This document shows, piece by piece, positions 9,035 to 18,166 of a DNA stretch of 64,000 nt. The DNA is from Phytohabitans suffuscus (GTDB lineage Bacteria > Actinomycetota > Actinomycetes > Mycobacteriales > Micromonosporaceae): assembly GCF_011764565.1 (NCBI RefSeq), contig NZ_AP022871.1, forward strand, positions 9,300,320 through 9,364,319. The letters run 5' to 3'. A program made the position numbers and the translations under genes. The stretch's first letter is position 1, and each line of letters opens with the position of its first letter. The notes beneath the pieces were generated by a model that searched no databases, was not told the origin of the DNA, and saw only the letters and a program-made list of their open reading frames with translations.

Positions 9035-9658
9035 ATGTCGATGATCAGGATCATGCTGGTGGCCGAGCCGTCCATGCTGCGCGAGGGCATGCGCGCCGTG
9101 CTGCGGGCGGTCGACGACTTCGTGCTGGCCGGCGAGGCCGCGAGCGGCACGGGGGCGCTCGCCGAGGCCGCCCGCCTGGCCCCCGACGTGGTCGTCACCG
9201 ACGCCCTCGGCAGCGCGGTCGCGCTGCGCCGCGACGGGTCGACCGCCCGGATCGTCCTGCTCGCCGGGGCGCCCGACGAGGTGCCGGTCGACCCGGTGGC
9301 GCGGTCCGGCGTCGACGGGCTGGTGCTCACCGCCGAGGCCGGCACCAGCCTGATCGCCGCGGTCCGCGCGGTCGCGCGGGGGCACGCGTGGCTGTCGCCG
9401 CCGTTCGCCCGCCGGCTGCTCGACCTCTACCGGGCCGCTCCGGCGGTGCACCGGCCGGCCGGTGGGCGGCGGCTGAGCGAGCGGGAGCGCAGCGTGCTGC
9501 GGCTCGTCGCGCACGGCCGCACCAACGCCGAGATCGCCCACGAGCTCGTGCTCGGCGAGTCCACGATCAAGACGCACGTCTCCCGCCTGCTGACCAAGCT
9601 GGAGCTGCGCGACCGGGTGCAGCTCGCCGTCTTCGCCCATCACCACGGATTGACCTAG
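9035..9658 (+). CDS. NarL/FixJ-type response regulator with degenerate receiver
   Basis: A 207-residue protein has a receiver-like domain (about 1-120) and a C-terminal LuxR helix-turn-helix (LSERERSVLRLVAHGRTNAE through STIKTHVSRLLTKL, about 144-190). The acidic pair normally used for Mg binding is Ala10-Glu11 and not Asp-Asp. Asp56 in DVVVTDALG is in the phosphoacceptor position but the usual MPxxDG loop is missing. Classical phosphorylation is therefore doubtful. No histidine kinase is adjacent. The start is ATG 9035 after a G7 run; ATG 9041 is a possible alternative. Target genes are unknown; the acetyltransferase-exporter operon downstream is a candidate only by position. Confidence 0.85.
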   Translation: MSMIRIMLVAEPSMLREGMRAVLRAVDDFVLAGEAASGTGALAEAARLAPDVVVTDALGSAVALRRDGSTARIVLLAGAPDEVPVDPVARSGVDGLVLTAEAGTSLIAAVRAVARGHAWLSPPFARRLLDLYRAAPAVHRPAGGRRLSERERSVLRLVAHGRTNAEIAHELVLGESTIKTHVSRLLTKLELRDRVQLAVFAHHHGLT

Positions 9659-9742
9659 GGCGGTTCCGGCGGGTCTTTGTGGGGCCGCGGCGGGTCCAGG
9701 CGACCCACCGGAGACGCCCTAGCGACATTCCGAATTCACATT

Positions 9743-9760
9743 TTCCGCCGACCGGCGGAA
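9743..9760. terminator. 8-bp hairpin after the LuxR gene
   Basis: TTCCGCCG, AC, CGGCGGAA is a perfect inverted repeat 85 nt after the LuxR stop, in an otherwise empty gap (9659-9852). It is a weak terminator candidate. Confidence 0.4.
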
Positions 9761-9852
9761 TGGCGAGTTCGATCGCGCGGCCGACGACGCATTGTGCGGC
9801 CCGACCCTATCGTTGCTGAACGAACGGATAATCCAATCGCGAGGGGTACGGA

Positions 9853-10619
9853 ATGACGATCAGTCCTGCCACGCTCACCGGTCCGCTGGTCTCCACCGCG
9901 GCACCGCCGGCCGGCGACATCATGCCGAAGACCGTCAATGCGTGGCCACGCACGTATTCGTTGGCGAACCTCCTCACCGTGCTGCGGGCCCGGCGCAACG
10001 GCGCGACGGTCAGCCTCAACCAGGTGAAGCTCAGGGACACCGTCGTCGAGCGCAACGCGCTGGTCATGGAGTACGCGCTGCTGTGGTCCAGCACCGTCCA
10101 GCCGTACTCGATCGTGGGGCGGTTCGCCTCGCTGTTCAACACGGACGTCGGCCCGTACGCCGGCATCGCCGAGAAGGTGACCGTGGGCGCCAGCCCGCAC
10201 TGGCCGCAGCTGCCGACCACGCACGTGTTTCCGGTCAACCACGAGTTCGGCTTCTGCGACGACCCGTGGCCGCCGGTGGGGCGCACGACGATCGGCGCGG
10301 ACGCGTGGATCGGGGCCGGCGCGACGATCCGTTCCGGCGTGCGGATCGGTGTGGGCGCGGTGGTCGGCGCCGGCGCGGTCGTGACCCGCGACGTGGCCGA
10401 CTACGAGGTGGTGGTCGGGGTGCCCGCCCGCCACCTGCGCCCGCGCTTCCCCGCCCCGATGGTGCGGAGCCTGCTCGAGCTGCGCTGGTGGGAGTGGCCG
10501 CCGGCGGTCATCCGCGAGCACCTGGCGCTCTTCCGCGAGCCGCTCACCCCGAACGGCTCGCGCTGCTGCACGAGCTGGCCCCGCCGCGCAGCCGACACAG
10601 CCCCCGGGTCGCCGCGTGA
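9853..10619 (+). CDS. CatB-type hexapeptide-repeat O-acetyltransferase (one frame break)
   Basis: The left-handed beta-helix pattern is clear: IGADAWIGAGATIRSGVRIG, then GVGAVVGAGAVVTRDV and the terminal VVGVPARHLRPRF. The catalytic-type histidine of this xenobiotic acetyltransferase family is expected near the ASPHWPQL segment. Such enzymes acetylate chloramphenicol, streptogramins or sugar hydroxyls. The frame breaks at CCCC 10547-10550: as read the protein runs into nonsense, while one added C gives ...LTPERLALLHELAPPRSRHS and a TGA at 10617-10619. That stop overlaps the GTG of the next gene, as expected for an operon. ATG 9853 has GAGGGG upstream. Confidence 0.8.
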
Positions 10620-11347
10620 CGGCCGCCATCCGGGCCGAGGGGCTGCGCAAGGGGTACCCGGGCGTGCGGGCGCTGCGGGGTGTCGACCTGGAGGTGCCGG
10701 CGGGCAGCGTGCTCGCGCTCCTCGGCCCCAACGGGGCCGGCAAGAGCACCACGGTCCGGATCCTGACCACCCTGGTCGCGCCCGACGGCGGCCGCGCGGA
10801 GGTGGCCGGCTTCGACGTGGTCCGGCACCCCCACCGGGTACGGGCGGCGATCGGCGTCGCCGGCCAGTACGCGGCGGTGGACGGGCGGCTCACCGGGCGG
10901 GAGAACCTGGTCCTGTTCGGACGGTTGCACCGCATGCCCCACCGGGCGGCGCTGCGCCGGGCCGGCGAGCTGCTCGACCGCTTCGACCTCGCCGCCGCGG
11001 CCGACCGGCTGGCCCGCACGTACTCCGGTGGCATGCGCCGCCGCCTCGACCTGGCCGCCAGCCTCGTCGCGCACGCGCCGGTGCTCTTCCTCGACGAGCC
11101 CACCACCGGCCTCGACCCGCTGCGCCGCGAGCAGCTGTGGGCGGTGGTCGGCGACCTCGTGGCGGAGGGGACGAGCGTGCTGCTGACCACCCAGTACCTG
11201 GAGGAGGCCGAGCGCCTGGCCGACCGGGTCGCGGTGGTCGACCACGGCCGGGTCGTCGCCGAGGGCACGGCCGAGCAGCTCAAGCACCGCACCGGCCGGT
11301 CCTCCCTGGACGCCGCGTTCCTGGCGCTGACCGGGGCGGCCGCATGA
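10616..11347 (+). CDS. DrrA-type ABC exporter ATPase
   Basis: The 243-residue nucleotide-binding protein has Walker A GPNGAGKST, signature YSGGMRRR, Walker B VLFLDEPT and a switch histidine replaced by Gln in LLTTQYLEEAE, which is typical of the daunorubicin-resistance DrrA group. It energises an ABC-2 type exporter. GTG 10616 overlaps the acetyltransferase stop (GTGA), and the stop overlaps the permease start (ATGA), so the three are translationally coupled. Drug or lipid export is likely; the substrate is not shown. Confidence 0.9.
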   Translation: MTAAIRAEGLRKGYPGVRALRGVDLEVPAGSVLALLGPNGAGKSTTVRILTTLVAPDGGRAEVAGFDVVRHPHRVRAAIGVAGQYAAVDGRLTGRENLVLFGRLHRMPHRAALRRAGELLDRFDLAAAADRLARTYSGGMRRRLDLAASLVAHAPVLFLDEPTTGLDPLRREQLWAVVGDLVAEGTSVLLTTQYLEEAERLADRVAVVDHGRVVAEGTAEQLKHRTGRSSLDAAFLALTGAAA

Positions 11348-12123
11348 CCACGGTGGACACTCTACGGTGGAGCGCGGCCGACACCCTGGTACTGGCCGGG
11401 CGGAGCCTGCGGCACTGGCGCCGCCAGCCCGAGCTGCTGCTGCTCTCCACCGCGCAGCCGGTGCTGCTGGTGCTGCTGTTCACCCAGGTCTTCGCCGGCG
11501 CGGTCGCCACGCCCGGCATGCGCTACGTCGACTGGCTCGTGCCCGGCGTGCTCGTGCAGGTGGTCGCCTGGGACAGCGCCAAGACCGCGGTCGGCGTCGC
11601 CGAAGACCTGGCCAGCAGCACCATCGAACGCTTCCGGACGCTGCCCATGTCGGCACCGGCGGTCCTGGCCGGACGCACCCTCGCCGACGCCGCCCGCAAC
11701 CTCTTCGTGGTGCTCGCGATGCTCGCCGCCGGCACGCTGGTGGGCCTGCGTATCCCCGGCGGCCCGGTCGCGGCGGCCGGCGCGGTCGCCCTCACGGTCG
11801 CCTTCGGGTACGCGCTGACCTGGCTGTTCGCGTACGTCGGCCTGCGCGCCCGGGGCGGCGAGGCGGCGCTCGCCGGGGGCATCCTGGTGGTCTTCCCGCT
11901 GATGTTCGCGTCGAGCGCGCTGGTGCCGGTGGAGACGATGCCGGCCTGGCTCCGCCCCGTCGCGGCCCACCAGCCGCTGACCGCCGTGATCGACGCCGTC
12001 CGCGCCCTGCTGCGGGGCCAGCCCGCCGCGTCCGCGGTCGCCACCGCCCTGGCCTGGACAGCCGCCATCCTGGCACTGGCCGTCCCCGCCGCCGTACGCC
12101 GCTTCCGCAAGCTGTCCACTTAG
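11344..12123 (+). CDS. DrrB-type ABC-2 exporter permease
   Basis: The 259-residue membrane protein has about six hydrophobic helices and ABC-2 family features: the LSTAQPVLLVLLFTQVFAGA first helix region, DWLVPGVLVQ, ERFRTLPMS, and a C-terminal MPAWLRPVAAHQPLTAVIDA block typical of DrrB. It pairs with the ATPase just upstream, whose stop overlaps this ATG. The C terminus is short and basic (RRFRKLST). Confidence 0.9.
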   Translation: MTTVDTLRWSAADTLVLAGRSLRHWRRQPELLLLSTAQPVLLVLLFTQVFAGAVATPGMRYVDWLVPGVLVQVVAWDSAKTAVGVAEDLASSTIERFRTLPMSAPAVLAGRTLADAARNLFVVLAMLAAGTLVGLRIPGGPVAAAGAVALTVAFGYALTWLFAYVGLRARGGEAALAGGILVVFPLMFASSALVPVETMPAWLRPVAAHQPLTAVIDAVRALLRGQPAASAVATALAWTAAILALAVPAAVRRFRKLST

Positions 12124-12279
12124 GAGCGCGCGCTCCGGCCCGCCGCTCGCGCACGCCGAGGTGCGCCGGCGGGTGCAGGTCCACGGCCTGGGGCGGCCGC
12201 GCCGGCCCACCGGCCGCCACCGCGACCGGCGACGCGCACGTCTGTCCACAGTGGTCTATGTCGGCGGCCGGTTTCTGGT

Positions 12280-12372
12280 GGTTTGTCGGCTGGCCGCGGG
12301 GGTTCGGAGTTCGGTTCCGGCGGATCGTGGTACGGATCGGCCCCTATGAGGGCGGTTTCGTACCACGATCCG
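12280..12372 (+). repeat. family A extragenic element, copy A1
   Basis: A box GGTTTGTCGGCTG (12280-12292) is followed by CGGTTCCGGCGGATCGTGG leading into a perfect 13-bp stem (12321-12333 with 12360-12372). The 26-nt loop contains an inner GCCC/GGGC pair. Other copies are at 39270-39383, 39823-39917 (minus) and 57083-57176, with a degenerate one at 39530-39579. It lies between two convergent genes. Confidence 0.85.
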
Positions 12373-12376
12373 CTCG

Positions 12377-12479
12377 CGTCCACGATCAGGTGGAACCGGA
12401 CCCCTCGGGCCGCGCGCCTTCTGCCCGATTTTTCCCCTCTTGTCGAAGGGTCGAGGGAACGAACGGCTGATCGTGGACG
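12377..12479. repeat. long-range inverted repeat related to family A
   Basis: CGTCCACGATCAG (12377-12389) and CTGATCGTGGACG (12467-12479) are perfect 13-bp partners. The sequence from 12467 on (GATCGTGGAC.TGAGCCGCCC then ACGAGGGCA.CCG) matches the hairpin of copy A5 near 39830 with about 80 percent identity. The 12124-12676 gap holds only repeat-derived sequence; I see no gene in it. Confidence 0.65.
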
Positions 12480-12600
12480 TGAGCCGCCCCACGAGGGCAG
12501 CCGGCGTAGATCTCCGCGCCGTCGGCGCCGGGTTCGGGGGCTCGAGCCGGCGGGCGAGAGTGGGGGTGGGTGCTTCCTGTGGAAGCGGAGCCGGGGTCGA

Positions 12601-12669
12601 GCCGTGCGAGCGCGGAGGGTGAGGCCGCGGGAGCGACGGTCCGGACCACGGCGGACATCGCGGCAGCTC
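12601..12669 (-). repeat. family B extragenic element, copy B1
   Basis: Read on the minus strand this 69-nt block nearly matches 61869-61937 (about 62 of 69 positions by eye). Both halves meet at the palindrome GGTCCGGACC; the left half begins GAGCTGCCGCGATGTCCGC and the right half ends CGGCCTCACCCTCCGCG. It lies 8 nt from the end of the LacI gene, in a convergent gap. Confidence 0.85.
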
Positions 12670-12676
12670 GAAGTCT

Positions 12677-13669
12677 CTAGGTCGTGGCGCGGACGACGAG
12701 CTCCAGGTCGAGGAGCGTGGTGCGGCGGCTGGTCGGGGTGTCCTGCAGCTGGTCGAGCAGGGCGCGCAGCGCCAGCCGTCCGGACTCCTCGAACGGCTGG
12801 CGGACCGTCGTCAGGTCGAGTGCCTGGGCCAGCTCGGAGTCGTCGAAGCCGGCCACCGCGAGCCCGGCCGGCACCGGCAGGCCGCGGTCGCGGGCGGCGG
12901 CCAGGACGCCGCCGGCGAGGGTGTCGTCGTGGGCGAAGATGGCGGTCGGCGGGTCGGGCAGGTCGAGCAGGGCGTGGGTCGCGGCGCGGGCCTGGGTGAC
13001 GTCGTGGCGCACCAGGCGCACGGCCTCGTCGGGCAGGCGGTGGGCGACGACGCGGCGGAAGCCGGCGAGGCGGCTCTCGGACGGTGACACGTAGGCGTGC
13101 GAGCGCTGGGCCTCCCCCACGTAGCCGAAGCGCTCGTGGCCGCGCTCCAGCAGGTGGCGCGCGACCAGCTCGCCGCCGGCCTCGTCGTCGGTGACCACGG
13201 CCTCGAAGCGCGGCCGGGGCGAGTCGATCACGACGGTGGGCAGGCGTTGGGCGCGCAGGCGCTCGACCACCGACTCCTCCAGCGGCAGGCCCATGATGAT
13301 GAGGCCGTCGAGGCGGCGGGTGATGGGAAGGCTGGACAGCAGCGGCGAGGTGGCCGAGGCCGCCGACTGCTGGTCGAAGACGACGACCTCCAGGGCCTCG
13401 GCGCCGATCGCGGCGAAGACGCCGGCCAGGCGGCGGCTGAACGACGGGTACGAGCTGAACGGCGCGATCACGCCGATCCGGCCGACTCCCCGGCGGGCCC
13501 TGGTGACCGCGTCGGCCTTGGGCACGAAGCCCAGCTCGTCGGCGGCGCTCAGCACGCGCTCGCGGGTGGCCTGGCGCACGCGGGTGGGCGCGTTGAGCAC
13601 GAGCGAGACGGTGGAGATGCTCACGCCGGCCCGCGCCGCGACCTCGTAGATGGTGACCTTGTCGGTCAC
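12677..13669 (-). CDS. LacI-family sugar-responsive repressor
   Basis: The 330-residue protein has the LacI DNA-binding headpiece (TIYEVAARAGVSISTVSLVL) and the hinge, then a periplasmic-binding-protein-like effector domain to the end. GTG 13669 is preceded by GAGGAGGGG. It is divergent from a sugar ABC importer operon and most probably controls it. A 14-bp palindrome in the shared gap is a candidate operator. The inducer is probably an oligosaccharide; the esterase at the end of the operon hints at acetylated xylo-oligosaccharides, which is inference. Confidence 0.92.
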   Translation of the reverse strand: MTDKVTIYEVAARAGVSISTVSLVLNAPTRVRQATRERVLSAADELGFVPKADAVTRARRGVGRIGVIAPFSSYPSFSRRLAGVFAAIGAEALEVVVFDQQSAASATSPLLSSLPITRRLDGLIIMGLPLEESVVERLRAQRLPTVVIDSPRPRFEAVVTDDEAGGELVARHLLERGHERFGYVGEAQRSHAYVSPSESRLAGFRRVVAHRLPDEAVRLVRHDVTQARAATHALLDLPDPPTAIFAHDDTLAGGVLAAARDRGLPVPAGLAVAGFDDSELAQALDLTTVRQPFEESGRLALRALLDQLQDTPTSRRTTLLDLELVVRATT

Positions 13670-13718
13670 ATCCCCTCCTCACAAGACACGGACACCAGGT
13701 TAGCCGATTCTTCGAAGT

Positions 13719-13763
13719 GCTTCGAGCGAAGCTCTTGACAAGTTTGTAACACGGGCGTTCCAT
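13719..13763 (+). promoter_or_regulatory. operator-like palindrome plus promoter
   Basis: GCTTCG-AG-CGAAGC (13719-13732) is a perfect inverted repeat directly upstream of TTGACA (13735-13740). A weak -10, TTCCAT (13758-13763), follows at 17 nt. Placement between the LacI gene and the importer operon fits a LacI operator. Confidence 0.55.
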
Positions 13764-13805
13764 TGCCGTCATGGCTTGACACTCCACCGAGGGAGGGCAC
13801 CCCTC

Positions 13806-15164
13806 ATGAGACAGCGCACCCTCGCCGCCGCCGCGCTCGCCGTCCTGCTGGCCGCCGCCGGCTGCGGCGGGTCCGGATCCACCACCCAGGCACCACCCGC
13901 GCAGGCCGCCGACCGGCTGCAGGCCGCCCGCGACGCGGCGGCCCGGGCCGCCGGCGGCGACCGGCCGGGCGGCACGCTCAACCTGCTCGGCGTCCTGAGC
14001 GGCCCGCAGCTCGACGCGTACCTCGGCACCTTCGCCCCCTTCGAGGAGGCGACCGGCATAAAGATCAAGTACGAGAGCACCGGCGACGTCTTCGCCGTCC
14101 TGCAGACCCGCGTCGCCGGCGGCAACCCGCCCGACGTCGTATCCAACCCCAGCGCCGGGCAGGTCGCCCAGCTCGCCGAGCAGGGCCGGCTCGTGGCGCT
14201 CGACCCGTTCCTGGACATGGCCCGGGTGCGCGCCGACTACCCGGAGGGGCTGACCAGCCTCTCCACAGTGGACGGCAAGCTCTACGGCGTCTTCTACAAC
14301 ACGGCCGTGCAGGGGCTCGTCTGGTACGACCCCAAGACCTACCAGGGGCCGAAGCCGCCCGCCTCCTGGGACGAGCTGTCCGGCTGGGCCGAGCGGACCG
14401 CGGCCGGCGGCACCACCCCGTGGTGCGTCGGGCTGGAGTCCGGGCCGAGCAGCGGCTGGCCCGGCGCGGTCTGGATCGAGCAGTTCGTGCTGCAGCAGGC
14501 CGGCCCGGAGCTGTTCACGAAGTGGTGGAAGGGCGAGCTGCCCTGGACCGCGCCGGAGATCAGGCGGGCGTTCGAGCGGTTCGGCGCGATCGCCACCGAC
14601 GCCCGGCAGGTCAGCGGCGGCCCCACCGCCGTGCTCACCACCGACTTCAACTCCAGCCCGCAGGGGCTCTTCGCCGACCCGCCCGCCTGCCAGCTGCACG
14701 TGCAGGCCGACTTCCTCGGCAACGCGCTCGCCCAGACCGTGCCCGGTGTGGTGCCCGGCACCGACATCGACTTCTTCCCGTTCCCGCCGGTCGACCCGGC
14801 GCGGGCCGGTTCGGTCGAGATCTCCGGTGAGACGCTCGCGCTGCTCAAGGACAGCCCGCGGGGGCGGGCCTTCATGCGGTACGTGGCGACGCCCGAGTTC
14901 AGCGCGCTGGTCGCCGGCACCGGGCAGTGGATCGCCGCCAACCGCCGCACGCCGCTGGACGCGTACACCTCCGTGCTGTCCCGCCGCGCGGCCGCGGTCT
15001 ACGCGGACGCCGCGACCGTGCAGTACGCGGCGCAGAACGCGATGCCGCTCGCGATGACCCAGGCGTTCCTCAAGGCGGTCCTCGGGTACGTGTCGAAGCC
15101 GTCCACACTGGACGACCAGCTCGCCGGGCTGGAGCGGGCCCGCGCCGGCGCGTACTCCAGGTGA
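13806..15164 (+). CDS. sugar ABC importer, lipoprotein solute-binding protein
   Basis: This 452-residue protein has a lipoprotein signal with lipobox LAAAGC, then the family 1 extracellular solute-binding fold (LNLLGVLSGPQLDAYLGTFA, ATGIKIKYESTG, VYNTA-type hinge). It would bind a carbohydrate outside the membrane and deliver it to the two permeases that follow. ATG 13806 has GAGGGAGGG about 9 nt upstream. Its TGA overlaps the next GTG. No ATPase is encoded in the operon, as in actinobacterial importers that share a common MsiK-type ATPase. Confidence 0.9.
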   Translation: MRQRTLAAAALAVLLAAAGCGGSGSTTQAPPAQAADRLQAARDAAARAAGGDRPGGTLNLLGVLSGPQLDAYLGTFAPFEEATGIKIKYESTGDVFAVLQTRVAGGNPPDVVSNPSAGQVAQLAEQGRLVALDPFLDMARVRADYPEGLTSLSTVDGKLYGVFYNTAVQGLVWYDPKTYQGPKPPASWDELSGWAERTAAGGTTPWCVGLESGPSSGWPGAVWIEQFVLQQAGPELFTKWWKGELPWTAPEIRRAFERFGAIATDARQVSGGPTAVLTTDFNSSPQGLFADPPACQLHVQADFLGNALAQTVPGVVPGTDIDFFPFPPVDPARAGSVEISGETLALLKDSPRGRAFMRYVATPEFSALVAGTGQWIAANRRTPLDAYTSVLSRRAAAVYADAATVQYAAQNAMPLAMTQAFLKAVLGYVSKPSTLDDQLAGLERARAGAYSR

Positions 15165-16137
15165 GCCCGGTGCCGACGACCCGCGTCCTCGCCGCGCTCG
15201 CCTTCACGGCGGCCGTGCCCGCGATCCTGCTCGGCTGGCTGTGGCTGGTCGGCCGGCTGGAGGCGGTGCTCCCCACCGCCTGCACCGCCGGCTGCTGCCC
15301 TGGCTGTGGCTGGCGCCCGCGCTCGCGCCGGTCGGCGTCTTCCTCGCCTGGCCGCTGGCCAACACCGTCTGGCTCTCGCTGCGCGACGCCGGCTCGGGCG
15401 CGTGGGCCGGGATCGACAACTACCGGTACCTGGCCACGAGCGCCGAGGTGCACACCGCGCTGCGCAACAACCTGCTGTGGCTGGCGCTGCTCACCGGCGG
15501 CTGCCTGGCGGTCGGGCTGCTCGTGGCGGTGCTGACCGACCGGGTGCGCTACGAGGCGGTGGCCAAGGCGGCGGTGGTGCTGCCGACCGCGATCCCGTTC
15601 GTGGCCGGCGCGGTGATCTGGCGGTTCATGTACCAGTACCGGCCGCCCGGCCTGCCGCAGACCGGCACGCTCAACGCGGTGCTCACCGCCGCCGGGGCGG
15701 CCCCGGTCGCCTGGCTGGTCGACACCCGCACCAACAACGCCGCGCTGATCGCCGTCGGGGTGTGGATGACCGCCGGGTTCGCCACGGTCATCCTCTCCGC
15801 CGCGCTCAAGGCGGTGCCGGCCGAGCTGCACGAGGCGGCGCGGATCGACGGGGCCGGGCCGTGGCAGGCGTTCCGCCACGTGACGCTGCCGCAGCTGCGC
15901 CCGGCCGTCGTGGTCACCGCGACGCTCGTCGCGGTCAGCGCCTTCAAGGCGTTCGACATCGTGTACGTGATGACGAACGGCAACTACCGCACCGACGTCA
16001 TCGCCAACCTCATGTACCGGCAGCTCTTCGTCGACCAGGACTACGGCCGGGCCAGCGCGATCGCGGTGCTGCTGACCCTGCTCGCCGTGCCGGTCCTGCT
16101 CGTCAACGCGCGCGCCACCCGGAGGGTGGGCCGATGA
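15161..16137 (+). CDS. sugar ABC importer permease, MalF-like (one frame break)
   Basis: The N terminus (hydrophobic helix VLAALAFTAAVPAILLGWLW) and the permease body (PWLWLAPALAPVGVFLAWPL onward) are in different frames. One C added at CCCC 15271-15274 joins them as EAVLPHRLHRRLLPW. The body has six or more helices and the EAA loop EAARIDGAGPWQAFRHVTLP, which contacts the ATPase. GTG 15161 overlaps the binding-protein stop. Restored length is about 325 residues, normal for the family. Confidence 0.85.
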
Positions 16138-17024
16138 CCCAGCTGCTGTCCCGACCCGCGCCGGCCGTGACCGCCGCGCCCGCCGCCGCGAGGCGGGCCC
16201 GCCCGCGCCGCGTACCCACCCACCTCGCGCTCCTGCTGGTCTGTGGACTGTGGACGGTGCCGGTGCTGGGGCTGCTGGTCAGCTCGTTCCGCCCGGCGTA
16301 CGACATCTCCACCACCGGCTGGTGGCGGGCCGGCGAGGGCACGCTCACCACCGGCAACTACCGCGACGTGCTGGCCACCGGCGGCTTCGGCACCGCGCTG
16401 GCCAACAGCCTGCTCATCACCGTGCCGGCGGTGGCCGCGATGGTGGCGGTCGGCGCGGTGGCCGCGTTCGCGCTGGCCCGCATGCCGTTCGCCGGGCGCC
16501 GCGCGGTCACCGTCGCGATGGTCGCGCTGCTCGCGCTGCCGTTGCAGATGACGCTGGTACCGGTGCTGCGCCTCTACAACGCGGCCGGGCTGACCGGCAC
16601 GTTCGCCGGCATCTGGCTGGTGCACCTGGGCTTCGGCCTGCCGTTCGCCGTCTACCTGCTCAGGACGTTCTTCGCCGGGCTGCCGGAGGAGCTGTTCGAG
16701 GCGGCCGCGCTCGACGGGGCCTCGACGCTGACCGCGTTCCTGCGGGTGGCGGTGCCGGTCTCCGGCCCGGCCATCGCGTCGGTCGCCATCTTCCAGTTCA
16801 TCTGGGTCTGGAACGACCTGCTGATCGCGCTCATCTTCCTCGGCGGCGACCCGGGCGTGGCCCCGCTGACCGTCGCGGTGAGCAACCTGGTCAGCGCCAC
16901 CACCGGCCAGGGCTGGCAGCTGCTGACCGCGGCCGCGTTCGTGGCGATGGCCGTGCCGATGGTGATCTTCTTCGCGCTGCAGCGCTACTTCGTCCGCGGC
17001 CTGCTGGCCGGATCGGGAAAGTGA
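16134..17024 (+). CDS. sugar ABC importer permease, MalG-like
   Basis: The 296-residue permease has six hydrophobic helices and the EAA loop (EAAALDGASTLTAFLRVAVP). It ends in the family-typical LQRYFVRGLLAGSGK. ATG 16134 overlaps the stop of the first permease (ATGA). Its start (DISTTGWWR region) has the periplasmic loop usual for MalG partners. Confidence 0.92.
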   Translation: MTQLLSRPAPAVTAAPAAARRARPRRVPTHLALLLVCGLWTVPVLGLLVSSFRPAYDISTTGWWRAGEGTLTTGNYRDVLATGGFGTALANSLLITVPAVAAMVAVGAVAAFALARMPFAGRRAVTVAMVALLALPLQMTLVPVLRLYNAAGLTGTFAGIWLVHLGFGLPFAVYLLRTFFAGLPEELFEAAALDGASTLTAFLRVAVPVSGPAIASVAIFQFIWVWNDLLIALIFLGGDPGVAPLTVAVSNLVSATTGQGWQLLTAAAFVAMAVPMVIFFALQRYFVRGLLAGSGK

Positions 17025-17037
17025 GGGACGGTAGGCC

Positions 17038-18026
17038 ATGCCCGACGTGCCCTACGGCGGTGACCCGCCGGCGGCGACCGCGTACGACCTCGACCTCGCG
17101 GCGCTGGTCGCCTACTCGCCGGCGCGCGACGAGCCGGCCGACTTCGACCTGTTCTGGAAGCACGCGCTCGCCTACGGCCGCACCGGCAGCGCGGCGTCCG
17201 CGCGGCTCGCGGCCGTCGACAACGGACTGTCCACGGTGGTCACCCACGACATGACCATCGCCGGGTACGGCGGTGAGCCGGTCAAGGCGTGGCTCACCGT
17301 GCCCGCCGGCGCCACCGGACCGCTCCCCTGCCTGGTGCAGTTCGTCGGCTACGGCGGCGGCCGCGGCCTGCCGGTCGAGCACCTGCTGTGGGCCAGCGCC
17401 GGCTACGCGCACGTGGTGGTCGACGCCCGCGGCCAGGGCGGCGAGACCCCCGACGCGGCCTGCGGCGACGCCACACCCCCGGTGGTCCGCGGGCTGCCCG
17501 ACCCGAGGTCTACTACTACCGGCGGGCCTTCGTCGACGCCGCGTGCGCGGTCGACGCGGTGCGCACGCTGTCCATGGTGGACGCGGGGCGGATCGCCGTG
17601 GCCGGGGTGAGCCAGGGCGGCGGCGTCGCGCTGGCCGCCGCCGCGCTCGCCGGCCCGGTCGCCGCGGTCCTGTGCGACCTGCCGTTCCTGTGCCACTGGA
17701 GCCGGGCGGTGCGGATCAGCGACCGCGGCCCGTACACGGAGGTGGCCCGCTGGTGCGCGAGCCACCGCCGGCCGGCCGCCGAGGTCTTCGCCACGCTGGC
17801 CTACTTCGACGGCATGTCGTTCGCCGCGCGGTGCGCGGCACCGGCCCTCTTCTCGGTCGCGCTGATGGACCGCGTCTGTCCACCCTCGACCGTCTACGCC
17901 GCCTACCACCACTACGCCGGGCCGAAGGAGATGGTGGTCTGGGAGTTCAACGACCACGAGGGCGGCGGCCCGCACCAGGTGCGCCGGCAGCTCGACTTCC
18001 TCCGCGGGCCGATGGGTGCCGGCTGA
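17038..18026 (+). CDS. acetyl-xylan esterase / cephalosporin-C deacetylase family (one frame break)
   Basis: An AXE1-type alpha/beta hydrolase: GYGGEPVKAWLTVPAG near the start, VDARGQGGE, nucleophile Ser in GVSQGGG, acid Asp in MDRVCPPST and His in NDHEGG. The frame breaks at CCC 17502-17504; one added C gives RGLPDPEVYYYRRAFVDA, the family consensus. Restored length is about 329 residues. ATG 17038 follows GAGGGA. It has no signal peptide, so it likely deacetylates sugars after import by the preceding transporter. Substrate is inferred from family and context. Confidence 0.85.
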
Positions 18027-18149
18027 CCCTCTCGCCCTCTCACCCCCTCGCCTCTCACCCCCTCGCCCTCTCAACCCCTCGCCCTCTCGCCTCTCGCCCC
18101 TCTCGCCTCTCGCCTCTCGCCCTTCGACCCTCGCCTCTCGACCCTCGAT
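18027..18149. repeat. C/T-rich tandem repeat tract
   Basis: About 120 nt of nearly pure pyrimidines built from repeated CCTCTCGCC/CCCTCTCACC units starts immediately after the esterase stop. No coding or hairpin signal is seen. Confidence 0.85.
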
Positions 18150-18166
18150 CCGGCCGCGCCGGCGCC

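Noticed and set aside
9853..12123. Part of an antibiotic biosynthetic cluster
   Set aside because: No polyketide, peptide-synthetase, RiPP or other core enzyme is present on either side; only modification and export genes are seen.
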